The notes under the pieces were generated by a model, which worked only from the letters and a program-made list of their open reading frames with translations, ran no database searches and had not been told where the DNA came from. 64,000 nt of DNA from Siniperca chuatsi (lineage: Eukaryota > Chordata > Actinopteri > Centrarchiformes > Sinipercidae). Shown here piece by piece: positions 11,553 to 23,847 of this stretch (its first letter is position 1; every line of letters starts with the position of its first letter). Both the position numbers and the translations under genes were made by a program. The stretch is taken from NCBI RefSeq assembly GCF_020085105.1, contig NC_058052.1:15788233-15852232 (forward strand), written 5' to 3'.

Positions 11553-14500
11553 ATGGCTGACCAGGTGGCTGCCATGTGTGATCAGCTCATTAAAGCTGTG
11601 AATGTGATGATGGATGCAGAAACAAGCCAAATTTTCCGACTGGAGGCCTTAAAGGTAGCATCGTTGTGGGTTGCTAGCTAGCTGCTAGCTAGCAGAGCTT
11701 GTCATATATTTGAGATGTTGTGAAAGTAGAATCAAGTGCCTGCGTAGCGGATTAAAAAGTCATTTTTTTGTCAGTAGGACTAGTAATAACAGCATTCCTC
11801 ATACAGTTCGTTTACGTTAGTTAACGTTAGCTAAATTTGCAATGATGATGGCCAGATGCTTTGCGAGCTAGCCGGTATGCCATGATTATTACCTCACCAC
11901 TACATCCACTGTCGACTCACGTTCATTCATTCATAGAACTGGTAACATCTGGTTTAATACTGATTGTACTGCGGAGGGTTAGAAAAGACAGAGCTCGATT
12001 TAACAAGGCCATCTAACGTTATGTTGCTATGGCAGCGTTGCACCTAGCTTGAATGGCTAATTGGTAGGTTAGCTTTATGCTATTGAAGTGTTTATTGTAA
12101 TGTTGCTGAGGCAGCTGTTGGTGTAGCTTCTTGACACTGGCACATTACATGTATAGGGTAATATTAAGTAGATTTTAAGTATTATTTTTAAACCTTTTAA
12201 AATGTAATTTATCTAGTTGTCTGTTATATAACAAGCTTTATTTTTTCCATAATAGTTTTGTGAAGAGTTTAAAGAGACAAGCTCCTTCTGTGTACCATGT
12301 GGCTTGCAATTGGCCGACAAAGCCCAGCCAGCTGTAGTGAGACACTTTGGTTTGCAAATCTTGGAGCACGTCATCAAGTGAGTGACTTTAACTAGCATAA
12401 ATCAAGTATAACAAATAATTACACGATAAAAGCTGCGTATTTGAACGACAGCTTGTTTTTCATGCAGGTTCCGATGGAACAACATGCAACAACAAGAGAA
12501 AGTCCAGTTGAAGGAGTGTGCCATGCAGCTGTTATCAAATGTAAGTGTGATAGTAAAAACCTGTTAACAACATAACCATCTGTCTCATGGTTCAAATTAA
12601 CCTTAAAGTCTTACTGTCACAGTTGTAGACACTTTTTTGATACCTGTTTTGGGTCTCATCAGGGTACTCATTGTATCCTGGAGGAGGAGAGCCACATCAA
12701 AGATGTCCTCTCACGAATCATAGTGGAGATGATAAAGAGAGAATGGCCTCAACATTGGCCAGATATGCTGAAAGAGATGGAGGCTCTCACTAGCCAAGGG
12801 GTGAGTAACTTGCATAGTGCAGGAAATGGTCTGTTACTGCATATCAGTCGTTTCCTTTGCCATCTTGGATGCAGTTTTGAATATGTTTATGTAATAACTC
12901 AGATGCAAATAAGTACCAGTCAAAGATTAGTCATATTCATTTCCATGTGGCGTCATCATGTCAACGTTGGCTAGTGGTAGATATTGTTATCTTTCAGCAA
13001 TTATGAACTTAAACAGCATCTTTTTCACTTGATTACTTTATCAGTGCAAACTACATTCTTGGCCTTTCTGAGCAAATTGTCAACAAAAGATGGGCTGCAT
13101 CTTGTAATCCTGTTGTTATGGACTTTTGAAACATAAGTGAAACTAAAATTCACCTGTGCCTTTCATAGGAGGCACAGACAGAGCTGGTGATGTTGATCCT
13201 GTTGAGGCTGGCGGAGGATGTGATCACCTTCCAGACGTTGCCCACCCAGCGACGCAGAGACATCCAGCAGACACTCACCCAAAACATGGAAAGCATCTTC
13301 AGCTTCATGATGGCAATACTGCACGTAAACGTCGAGGACTACCGTAAACTGGTCAGTGGGGTCTTAGCTTTCATTTTGTAGAAATAAGAAGCATTAAGAT
13401 TAATTTCTCAGTGTTATCATGGATCTATTGATACATGATTTATTTTTCTCAAAGTAAAATAAACAGTGACTGTCTGATTTGTGTGTTTGTTAATCCAGAA
13501 AGGGTCACCAGAACATGAACTACAGGTGAGAAAACATCACTGCATCTCTGCTCTTAAATTAACCTCTTATGAACTTGATTGCTTTGATTATTTCATTATC
13601 ACTCTCTTCTCTTCCCTCCCCTCCCCTCCCTTTTCCCCCTTTTGCCCTTCATTTTTCCATGCACAGGCCAGAGCTCACTGTCGAGTCGCTGTGGCCACGC
13701 TGAATACACTTGCAGGCTACATAGACTGGGTGTCTCTGGTGCACATTACCTCCGGAAACTGTCATCTGCTGGAGATGTTGTGTTTGCTGCTGAGTGAACC
13801 GGAGCTGCAGCTGGAGGCAGCTGAGTGTCTGCTCATCGCTATCAGCAGGAAGGTGAGTCAGAGGGAAAACAGGTGTTGAAAGACCATGGTTAAGCCATAA
13901 TTCTTGCCCGATAGCTGTAAAGAGATTATTCTTTCAGTCCCATTTTTCTTTTGTCAGATAAATTACAACGGTATGATATCGTCAAAACATCTTACCAGAT
14001 TTTAATGCAGATCCAGATCCAGAGCAACAGCGCTTCCATGTGGCTATTTATAACACACTTATTTTGGCTCATAATTCCTGAACTGAGAGGTGCGGAAGGG
14101 AGTCTTTTTTTTTGTCTTTTTTTTTTTTCCTTCCTAGACAAACCTACCAATTTTGCAATTTCATCCAGTCATCAACAAAGTTGATACACTGGACTAGCCC
14201 AAAAAAGTTTAGAATTTATAGTATGGTTTTAAGGTATACAATCTTGTAGACTGGCTTATTTGACATAAATTGCCTTGACTCTTGAATGCATCGTGCAGTT
14301 GTAACAACATTTAGATGACGTGTGCACATATTAACTCTGAGAGATCCTAGATAGATGATAGAGATAGAGGGTGCTATGGCTACATCATACTTCAAATGGC
14401 TATAAGTCCTGAGTCTCACTCTGAAAGTTTGCTGATAATCCCTGTAAAATTCCTAATATTCCCAGACAGGATTTAGGTATTCTCAAAAAATTCATATCCA

Positions 14501-17500
14501 CCATCAGCCACTCAGCACAATGTCACAGTCTATCATTGTGTGCTCAGCCAGATGCAGATGTCTAAATACTAAAATAATATAGTAATTGCAGAACTGTAGA
14601 TCAGATTAGTCATGCTACAGTATGCCCACTTACAACCTAGAATGTTTTTTGTCAGGGGATATTTATATTAAATTAATAATAAGCCATGTGTAATCAATTG
14701 TGTCATTCTGCCACAGGGCAAGCTAGAGGATAGGAAGCCATTCATGCTGCTGTTTGATGACGTGGCCATCCACTACATCCTTTCTGCAGCCCAGTGAGTA
14801 CAACTGTTTCTCTCCATCATCCCTCTTTACAGGCTTCAACCTACCATTGTCACTGATATTGAATGGTTTGTGTCTGTCTGGTTACAGGTCAGCAGATGGA
14901 CTGGCAATATGTAAGAAATCCTCTGAATCACAGTAAGTAAAATGACACATGTGTCTACTGTGGAGCACAAAGACATGTGTAAAACAGTCAATTAAAACAC
15001 ACAGAATGAAGTTTATTCAGTACCTCTGGCTGTGACATATAGTCCTGTGTATATACTGTACCTTTTAGAGCAGTGGAGGTGGTGGAGCGGCGTTATGTCT
15101 TCCTGAAGAGGCTGTGTCAGGTCCTGTGTGCACTGGGAGGCCAACTTTGCTCATTAGTGGTGAGTTTATCCTAATTTGGCCACACATTAATTCCTGTGTT
15201 CACATGGTCTTTTGTCTGGGCTTTGTCCACACACACACACACATACCCATCAAAGTCACAGAAGCATGTTTTAGCAGTTTTGACTTTCTGTTTATGATTA
15301 GTTGGAAATAACATGTTCTCTCCACAGGGTTCAGATGTAGAGGTCGAAGTACCTGCAAATCTCAGCAAGTACATGGAGGCCTTTTTAGCCTTCACTACAC
15401 ATTCCAGTCAGGTGAGATGACATTTTTGGTGGATTTACTTCAGGCTTTCACCTCTAAATCCCTTTTCTTAAACACTGCATTTAAATCACTAGAATATGAA
15501 TCCTTCAGCTGTGTTTGAGCTCTCTTGTGATTTTTTTGTTTTGTTTTTTTCCTGCAGTTTTTAAAGTCATCCACTCTGGCTACTTGGGGAGCTTTGTTCA
15601 GACACGAGACTCTGTCAAAGGATGCAGTTGTTGTGGAGATGACCATCAAATACCTCAGAGCATCTATGACCAACCTAGTCAAGGTGAGGCAGTGATGTCA
15701 GTGCTACCATTCCCAGGGTACATGGAAGCCAAACAGGGTGTTAATAAAGGTGTTGTGTTTCTCTCCAGACTGGATTTCCATCTAGAGACGATAATCCCAG
15801 TTGCGAGTACTCCCGTGTGGACTTTGACAGCGACCAGGACTTCAATTCGTTCTTTAATTGTAAATATTATGGATCCAGCTTTATTTTCACTTAAGATCAG
15901 TTCAGTTGATGTTTTTCACGGTGCATCTTCATGCTTTACAGCTTTTCGATCGCAGCAGGGAGAGGTGGTGAGGAATGCATGTCGCATTGTTCCTCTGGAG
16001 GCTTTCCAGATAGCAGCAGAATGGTTACAGTATCAAATCGCCAGCCCTATTGATACTGGGGATACTACATGTAAGTGTTTGTCCTCATTCTTGACACTTT
16101 GACACATCATCAGAGAGGGGGATTGATAACTCTTTATAGATGTGCTCTGGTTCTCTGCTGACTTCTCTCTACTTCACCTCATTAGCTAAGACTGCTGAGG
16201 GCCTGTGCTCCCTCCTGTCTCCATCGGTGGTCCAGTGGGATGCGATGACCGTCTTCATGGAGTGTATGGTCACACAGATCTTCAAAAATCTGGAGGAGGA
16301 GGTAACAGCTACAATTTCAAGTAACAGAACAAAACTACCTGAGGAAAAAATAGTGTTGACGTGAAGATGATGTGAAGGTTTGCCCCCTCCTTCTGCCTCT
16401 TACTGTGTAGAAGTTGCCCATAGATCAGAGCATGGAGCTACTGCAGGCCGTGCTGAACTACGACACCAAAGACCCGCTCATCTTATCCTGTGTGCTCACC
16501 AACGTCTCTGCCCTATTCCCATTTGCCATACGAAGGCAGCACTTCCTGCCACAGGTCCTCTACAAGGTCAGCTGACTTGACATTGGTTTCTACATATTAC
16601 TTATGTGTATCTACCATACATGTATTGTTATTGTATATACCTACAGGCAGATGAAAATACATAATATGAATATTAGTGCTTTCATGAAGGTTAGATGTGG
16701 TGATCTGGGTAGTTGTGGACTTGTGGAAGATAATTTAAGTTTGAATTATGGTCATATCATAATAGATAAGAGACAGATTTCTGAGAGATGACTTGCAACT
16801 AGTTTACCTCTTTGCATATGAAGTTTGTGTTTTGCAAATGTCAGTTTTCCAAAAAAAAAGTTCCCCATGTCACATAATTTTGCATGTTTTATGTTGCTGC
16901 GCCTGCAGTTTCAGCAACAAATTTTAAAATGCGCTTTGTTTCTGTTAATAACTAGTTTTTATTTATCATTAACATTGACCTTTACAGTTTTTTTTTGTCC
17001 CTACAGCTGTTTCAAGCAATCACATTTGAGGTTGGTCAGGAAACTAAGGTGAGTTGCTTAACAGAACCAAATATCAACACTTTTCCTCATCCTTCATGTC
17101 CAAGACCAAATATAAATTCTCCAACTGACATTCTCAGACACCTCGGACCCGAGCTGTAAAGAACGTGAGGAGGCATGCCTGTTCTTCCATCATCAAAATT
17201 TGCCGGGATTACTCACAGTTCATCTTGGTAAATGTCCTTGTATCCCAGTTAAAGGAAACTAGCATGACTTGGATTTATTCATGCTTTCAGTTGATGGATT
17301 TTATTCACAAAATGTGTACCTGAAGTACACTGTGCTGAGGAATAGGCGTGAGTAAATGTTTGACTCTTGCATGATTCATTTTCCTCTCCAGCCTTGTTTT
17401 GACATGTTCTACAATCACGTGAAGAAGCTGTTCTCAAGCGACGCCACACTGACTCACATGGAGAAATGTTCGCTGATGGAAGCTCTGGTGCTCATCAGTA

Positions 17501-20500
17501 ACCAGTTCAAAGACTTTGCAAAGCAGAAGGCTTTTCTAGATGAACTGATGGCCTCAGTGGTTGCAGAGTGGACCTCAGATGAGATGAGGCAGTGCGTTTG
17601 AATTCTTTTCATTTCCCTCAAATTGTACATGAGTTATTTTAATGTCATAATAGATAATTGGCTGTTGTCTCTTCTTTGTGTTTCAGTGTGCTGTCGAACC
17701 CTGCCGTGTTCCTGTCCTTTGTTGGAGCCGATCAGGTGGTCACTGAGCAAAATAAAGATACAGAAACAGCGGGTCTTAATAGGGGCCGGGTAAGTGTATA
17801 GGTGTAAACTGAGTTAGTATGTGAGAACAGTCTAACATTTATTTAACTTTTTCCCTTCTTTTTTGACCTTCCTGTAGTTGAGTTTCTGTTTGTATGCCAT
17901 TATGGGGGTGGTGAAGCGGGCACGCTGGCCTGCAGACCTGGAGGAAGCCAAGGCTGGTGGCTTCGTGGTTGGTTACACCCCCACTGGAGCTCCTATCTAC
18001 AGAAACCCCTGCACCGCCCAGTTTCTGGTCTTGCTGCCCAACTTGCTGGCTCTAATCAGGTACGCCTGTGGGTTGACACTGTACCTTGCATTACCCCTTT
18101 TTTTGATACCAAAAACTTGTTTTCAGCCATGTTTATTATGTGGGGTACTAAGTGGGACTAACCTAATCATAATATCACCATATCAGGCCATTTACACATG
18201 ATAAGGGTATGGCATGGAGGGACATGTCTGTGGGTCATTGGTGTCAAACAGTGTCTCTATAATAATAATTCCTGCTATTGTACTGATCTGTAACCAGTCT
18301 CTTTTCTTTACTCCTCACTGCAGGACTCACAACAGTCTGTTCATGCCAGAGAACATGGCTCGTCTGAGTGAGACCTTCTCCAGGGCCCATGAGGTGATGG
18401 ATGCAGAGAAGAATGTGGTTCTTGGTAAGAGGAGTTTTCTGCACATGCTGTTTGCCCACAATGAGCCATCATCTGATAAGACTGTGGTTAAACCTTCTCT
18501 ATGTGCTTTTATCCAGGTCTCTCTCAGCATCTTCTGGATATTTACGACTCTCCTGTGTATAGAACCAACCTGGAGCGCATGCAGGGCTTTTTCACCACAT
18601 TGTATGAAAACTGGTGAGAATTATGTTGTAGCAGTTTTTTTCCCTCAAACTTTTATTTGTATTGTTCATACCTCACATGCTGTTGCAGATTAAAGTATAC
18701 CTCCTCTTGTGCTCACTTTACCTCCGCAGCTTCCATGTCCTGGGAAATGCTGGTCTGTCCCTGCAGCAGGAATTCTACACCATTGAGAGGTTGGCTGAAG
18801 AAATAACTGGCTCTGTTTTTGTCTCCCTCGACCATGTGCCTGACCACAGACTTCGCCCTATGATTCATATCCTTGTTTTCTTTTACTTCCTTTGCTATGC
18901 TTTAGTCAGTGGTTTGGTGATATACATTTGTGTACAAGATATTTTTCCTAGACTCATTTAGATGGATACTACTATACCTGAACAAAGCTGAGCTATTGCT
19001 TTATGTTAACATGGAATTTCCTTAACAAGCGCTTACGGGTGTTTCTGAGGCAGCTGGTGCTACCATGTCCTCAGGAGTACTACAATAGTCTACTCTGCCC
19101 CCTGCTGGGCCCTCTGTTTGCCTACATGCTGCAGGTCAGGATCTCCACACTTCCCTTTCTTATCATTCATCTCACCATTAGATACCATTAATTCACTTAA
19201 GTCAGTTGTTTTTGTTGCCAAATCTCACGGCCTCGCGTCTGTTTCATACTACAGAGCCTCAACGTCAAGTGGCAGGTCATCAACCAAAGGACCTCTGTCA
19301 GGTAAGTTGTGGGAAGCAGTGTTTGTATCTGTATGTGTTTTTGTGTGTATATATCATAGGGTTGGGCCAATGAATGATGCCATCGACCATCGTAACATCG
19401 TGATTTTAAAAGCCCCCTCCGGCAAGTAAAATCTTGTTACTGAAAGTGCAATAAAAGCAGAAGAAAATAGTTTATCACTATGACTAGTATTTAAAACATG
19501 ATCTGCTTTAATGAGTTAACTTAAACATAGTGTTAATCATTCCTGCTGCAGCTTTCAGACTATGGTTGGGAAGCACAAGGAAGACTTTGTTTTCCTCCAG
19601 GGCTGATATTGATGCTAACCATCTTCACTTTTACCCAGCAGCTGGGAAGCAAGACACAGGAACATCTTGGGGATTGAGGAGCTGCAGCGTTTATTTATGG
19701 GCAAACCGTAACCTACACTATACATTTACTGCCACTAGACAACTTCACTGCAAACCATTCCCTCTGCTCCGATCGCCAACACACCTGTCTGTCACTACGC
19801 ACTGCCCTGTTCATTAAAGGAGCCACGCTACTCTTAAAACATATAGGGAGGAAAAGTAAAGAAAGACCCTCCCCAACAACAATGGCATTGTCCATCGCAA
19901 TGTTTCACTGTGGACATCGTCATATGCCAGTTTGGTAGACATTGCCCAACCCTAATATATCATTGGATCAATGCTTGTAAATTATGACCGTGAAGCAGAG
20001 GAGGCTGGAAATGATGTCCTTTTTAAAAAAACAAACAAACAAAAAACAGATAGTTCCCTTAAGTCCTTAGTTGGGATGGCTCTGATTGACTCACAGTGGA
20101 GGCTGTTGTAAAACATTAATTTAACACTTATGACCACTTTATTATGAATTAAACATGAATGCCCCAAATACAAATCACACTTCACACTATAACTCCAGTA
20201 TTTTGTTTGGCTGAAGAACAACATCTCATTTTGTGTTTAAGCTACAAATTGGATATGCTGACTTGGTGGTAACCTGTTTACTGTGTTTTTAGTGGTGAGG
20301 ATGAGGAGGAGGTGGTGTGTCAGGACAGCCAGGTGACACAGGAGATGTTGGAGGAGCAGCTGGTACGCCTGCTCACCAGGGAGGTGCTGGATCTACTCAG
20401 TAAGTTTCAGCATCTCTAGTAACTGCCTCATTTATGTTTCCATACAAGAATAGCAAACAGTTGTTGTTGTATTACAAAGAAATAAAAGTGAATTATAATC

Positions 20501-23500
20501 TGACCACATATAAAGGTGTGGTAAATCATCAGGTAAATGCACACTTGAATTAAAGATAATGTATTACCTGAAAATGATCATCCCACATGTTGTAAACAGA
20601 TTAATTTGAAATAAAATGCAGGTAAAGGTTTGACAGTGAACAAAGTGTGTTAACTAGCATTGCATTGAGTAATGTGTGCCAGCCACTTTGCATAAGTATT
20701 GATTAAAAACAAAATACTTATTGCTAAAGTGAGCTATTTTGATTACATTGTTGTTACAGTTATTTTATGATAGTGATATAATGTCCCTGTCTAAACTCAC
20801 TGTAAAGCGAAGCATGATGTGAAGCTCAGGGCTTATTCCTTAATACTGCTAATGCACTTTAGTCACGCGGTAAGGTTGATTCTGCCAGCTACAGAAGCTA
20901 AAAACGGTTTCAGCTCGCATTAGGAAAGTGCAAATATCAGCCATAAATCCAAGACAGAGCTGATACTCTACATATTGATAAGACTGTGTTCCCTCCAATA
21001 GGATTTGTCTTGGGTGACTAACAAACCTCTTGCTTGGGTTTATCCTAAAAAGAAGGTTGGAGTTGCTTGGTGCTGCTTTCATATTCAGTGTCTGACATCA
21101 GCAGGTACACAGATAACAAATATGATGGAGGTTAGCAGTGTCTGACACCTAAAATTTGCTTCTTGATGTTCGTGACACAATTCACATTATCCTCCACCTC
21201 CTGTCTTGGTAAACAGCTAAAGGACTGTTGCCTTTGGTCAAGTTTAAAATCATTTCCCTCCACTGTGCACCCCCAACTAAAATAGCCAAGACATTGGGCT
21301 ATGTGGGTGATTTTATTTTTTATTTTATTTATTTATTTTTTGATATGTATTTACAAGGTACTAAAAATATGAGGTGTGGCATTTTCAGGATATAGAACAC
21401 AACTGCCTGATCAGCTTTTACTCTTAAGACTGAGGGTAAACTGGGGAGTTGAGTTATTGCGGGGCTGCAATACTTCTCTTCCTCCTTTTCTTCTAGCTGT
21501 GAGCTGTATCTCCAGAAAAGTGCCTGAACCAGCAGCAAATAAGGAGGAAATAGATGGTGAGAGTCAAATTTAAAAAGTTCAATAAATTGATTTTATTTGT
21601 TTTTATTCTGATAAGCGTCTCATCGTTTTGCTTGAAATGCGCTCTCGTAGAGGAAGACATGATGATGGATTCAGTGCAGGCGGCATCTCCCGCCCAGTCC
21701 ACAGATGAGCTGACTGAACTGGGAAAATGCCTGATGAAACATGAGGTCAGTCCTAAAACACATCACATAACTGCATAGTCATTCATTAAATGCTGAATAT
21801 AAACTCAGTGTTTTTCTCTTTCTTTTCCCAGAACATCTACATGACGCTGTTGACCCTCTCCTTCACCTCACTGTCGTGGAAGGACACCACTAACTGTCAC
21901 CGAACTGCTTCCATGGTCTGCTGGACCCTCCTGCGGCAGGTAGCACACTCAGTGCAGCAAATGTTCAATACAAGCCTGGAGGGGTTTTTTTTATTTTTGT
22001 TTTTACCCTTTCATGTCACACTTTTCTTTTAAAGGATAAGGCTGGCCATATTCTATATCTTGTTATTGTCCACACATCCCATGAAAAGACCAAAACCAAA
22101 GTGCGTTAGTCCATCTCTCAAAACGTTCTGACTTCTCTACCCTTTGTGTGTGTGGCCTGCCTGTTTTGCCTTTTTCAAGCTTTTTCAATTAATTGAATGT
22201 TTTAGTTGACACTCACTGTGACTTGAAAGGTGGCTGTAAAAAATACCTTAAATTTCTACATATTTCTAAAGTTTCTCCCCCCCACATCCAATCTGTCTCT
22301 CTTAAGGTCGTAGGAGGTAATCTTCTTCCTGAGGCGGTCACGTGGTTCTATACCAGTGTTCTTAGGGGCCTTCAGGTTCATGGGCAGCATGAAGTCTGCA
22401 ACTCGACCCTCTCTCAGCTGGCCATGCTCATCTATGAAAACCTGGTGAGGCTAATGGCAATAATCTCTGCCATATCTGCTCTTTATTTCTGCCTTTGTTT
22501 GGTCCATTTTCCCTCTAAGAGTTATAGAAGTCACCTAGGGCTGCAACTAATGATTCTTTTTCAATTCAATTCAATTTTATTTATATAGCGCCAATTCATA
22601 ACAGAAGTTATCTCATTGCGCTTTTCCTATAGAGCAGGTCTAGACCGTACTCTTTATAATAGATGTGGACATGATTTACTATTTATCACACTGAAAATAA
22701 AATTCAACTTTCTCTGTATGATGACCAAAGCAATTTTTCCTGCACACTTTGCTTAAATAACAAGGATCCACTTGGAAGTGTCCTGAAAAACTATGAACTT
22801 CAGATACTGCTCCTTTTATTTCCAAAACTTTGTTTTAATTTTACATTAATCTGCCCTTTATTTTCTTGATTAATTCTGCTGTCTATAAAATGTCAGGAAA
22901 TAGTGAAAATGCCCAAGGTTCAAGGCTTCAAGCATCCAATTTACAGTCCAAAACCCAAAGATGTTCAGTTTACTATCATATATCACAAAGAAAAGCAGCA
23001 AATCCTCAAATTTGCAAAGTTGGAATCAGTGAATATTTGTGATTTAAGTACTTTCTGATTAATTTGCTGTCAATAAACTATTTGTTTCAACATAAGTCAT
23101 ATAGTACTGGGGCAAAGCACTTTTTCATTCATGTGGAGATTTTGAGTTTGTAAAAATATAATCTATAAGTTTAGTAATATAAGTTTCATCTGTGGGACTT
23201 TTAAAGTTAATTTCTCATAATGCATCTCTTTTAATCTCCTTGCTTATACATACATCTGTCTGTCCATCTGTTTTAGCGGCCTCGCTACATGGAGCTGAGA
23301 GCAGTGATGACCCAGATCCCAAACATCAGTGTGGAGGCTTTGGACCAGTATGATCACAGGCTCATGGGCCCCAATGCCCAGAAGATTGGAGACAAGAAAA
23401 GGAAGGACCAGTTTAAGAAGCTCATTGCAGGAACTGTTGGGGTAATGCCACATTTAGCCACTAGAGAGCAGTGCTTCTCTATTATATCTCACTTTAGGCG

Positions 23501-23847
23501 ACTCATCAGACGTGACCAAGACACTGGCCTAATAGTACAAGTCATTACTCAGCAGTGTGATTCTGGCTGTGTTGTAAATCTTCTGTGCTCGGCAGCAAAA
23601 AATGTGCAGTGGCTCAACAGGGCTGTACAATCTAATGAAATTCTTTCTGGTAGATCTCGGATAGCTCTGTTTAACCTCTCCTCTCTCTGTCCCCTGCCAA
23701 CAGAAAGCTCTGTGCCAGCAGTTCAGGAAGGAGGTTCATATCCGGAATCTTCCATCGCTCTTTAAAAAGCCGAAGCCAGACAAGGATGTACAGAACAGTG
23801 AAGCATTGGGCCTGGCAGCTCTCTTCTCCCCAGAGAACGCCCTGTAG
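11553..23847 (+). CDS. xpo5: Exportin-5 (complete, 33 coding exons)
   Basis: RanGTP-dependent karyopherin-beta that exports pre-miRNAs (2-nt 3' overhang hairpins) and other structured RNAs from the nucleus. Coding exons: 11553-11654, 12256-12377, 12468-12540, 12663-12800, 13169-13351, 13499-13525, 13667-13852, 14717-14793, 14888-14932, 15069-15159, 15328-15411, 15558-15683, 15769-15859, 15942-16070, 16186-16301, 16411-16566, 17007-17048, 17138-17227, 17392-17591, 17687-17789, 17878-18059, 18324-18424, 18517-18613, 18730-18866, 19037-19134, 19255-19301, 20293-20399, 21497-21556, 21651-21745, 21832-21939, 22307-22444, 23277-23441, 23704-23847. They sum to 3660 nt, 1219 residues plus TAG, against 1204 in human. 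All phases close. Diagnostic matches to vertebrate exportin-5 run the whole length: MVKREWPQHW-type block (here MIKREWPQHWPDM), TLNTLAGYIDWVS, NYDTKDPLILSCVLTNVSAL, KAGGFVVGYTP, and the C-terminal KEVHIRNLPSLFKK. The ATG is chosen by homology (MADQVAAMCDQL). The frame is also open upstream to 11271. The intron after exon 24 is AT-AC type. Confidence 0.97.
14888..14932 (+). other. xpo5: Candidate cassette exon 9 of xpo5 (45 nt)
   Basis: It is flanked by a clean acceptor (GGTTACAG) and donor (CA|GTAAGT) and encodes SADGLAICKKSSESQ. The exons on either side meet in the same phase if it is skipped (CA joined to A gives Gln), so inclusion and skipping both keep the frame. Without it the protein would be 1204 residues, the human length. 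The human protein has only a short ADGGG-type segment here. Confidence 0.6.
18867..19036 (+). other. xpo5: AT-AC (U12-type) intron of xpo5
   Basis: No GT donor fits here. The exon instead ends ...CCTATGATTC and the intron begins ATATCCTTG, matching the U12 5' splice consensus RTATCCTT. The intron ends TTCCTTAACAAGCGCTTAC: TTCCTTAAC at 19018-19026 is the consensus U12 branch site, 10 nt before the terminal AC. Joining the exons makes C+GG (Arg) and restores MIRVFLRQLVLPCP, aligned with human MLRVFVKPLVLFCP. Length is 170 bp. Confidence 0.93.
19349..19962. mobile_element. hAT-type nonautonomous transposon (MITE) in xpo5 intron 26
   Basis: The element at 19357-19954 (598 bp) begins TAGGGTTGGGCCAATG and ends CATTGCCCAACCCTA, which are imperfect terminal inverted repeats. 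It is flanked by a perfect 8-bp target duplication, ATATATCA, at 19349-19356 and 19955-19962. That length is the hallmark of hAT insertion. There is no transposase, and the internal open frames are short. It lies in the intron after exon 19255-19301. Confidence 0.9.
22536..23093. mobile_element. hAT-type MITE (TAGGGCTGCAACTAATGATT family) with nested insertion
   Basis: The start TAGGGCTGCAACTAATGATT is the family end. The segments TCTATAAAATGTCAGGAAATA, ACAGTCCAAAACCCAAAGATG and AAGAAAAGCAGCAAATCCTC match the copy at 40968-41326. A decayed target duplication is visible (AAGTCACC before, AAGTCATA after). A second repeat interrupts the left third. It lies in xpo5 intron 31. Confidence 0.7.
22558..22665. 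repeat. Nested fish repeat with TTTATTTATATAGCGCC motif
   Basis: Starts with TTCAATTCAATTCAATTTTA and includes TATAGCGCCAATTCATAACA and GAGCAGGTCTAGACCGTACT. I recognise this block from a dispersed percomorph repeat. A shorter related motif (TTTATTTATATTGCGCTTTC) occurs at about 62441-62460. It interrupts the MITE at 22536-23093, so it inserted later. Confidence 0.55.
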
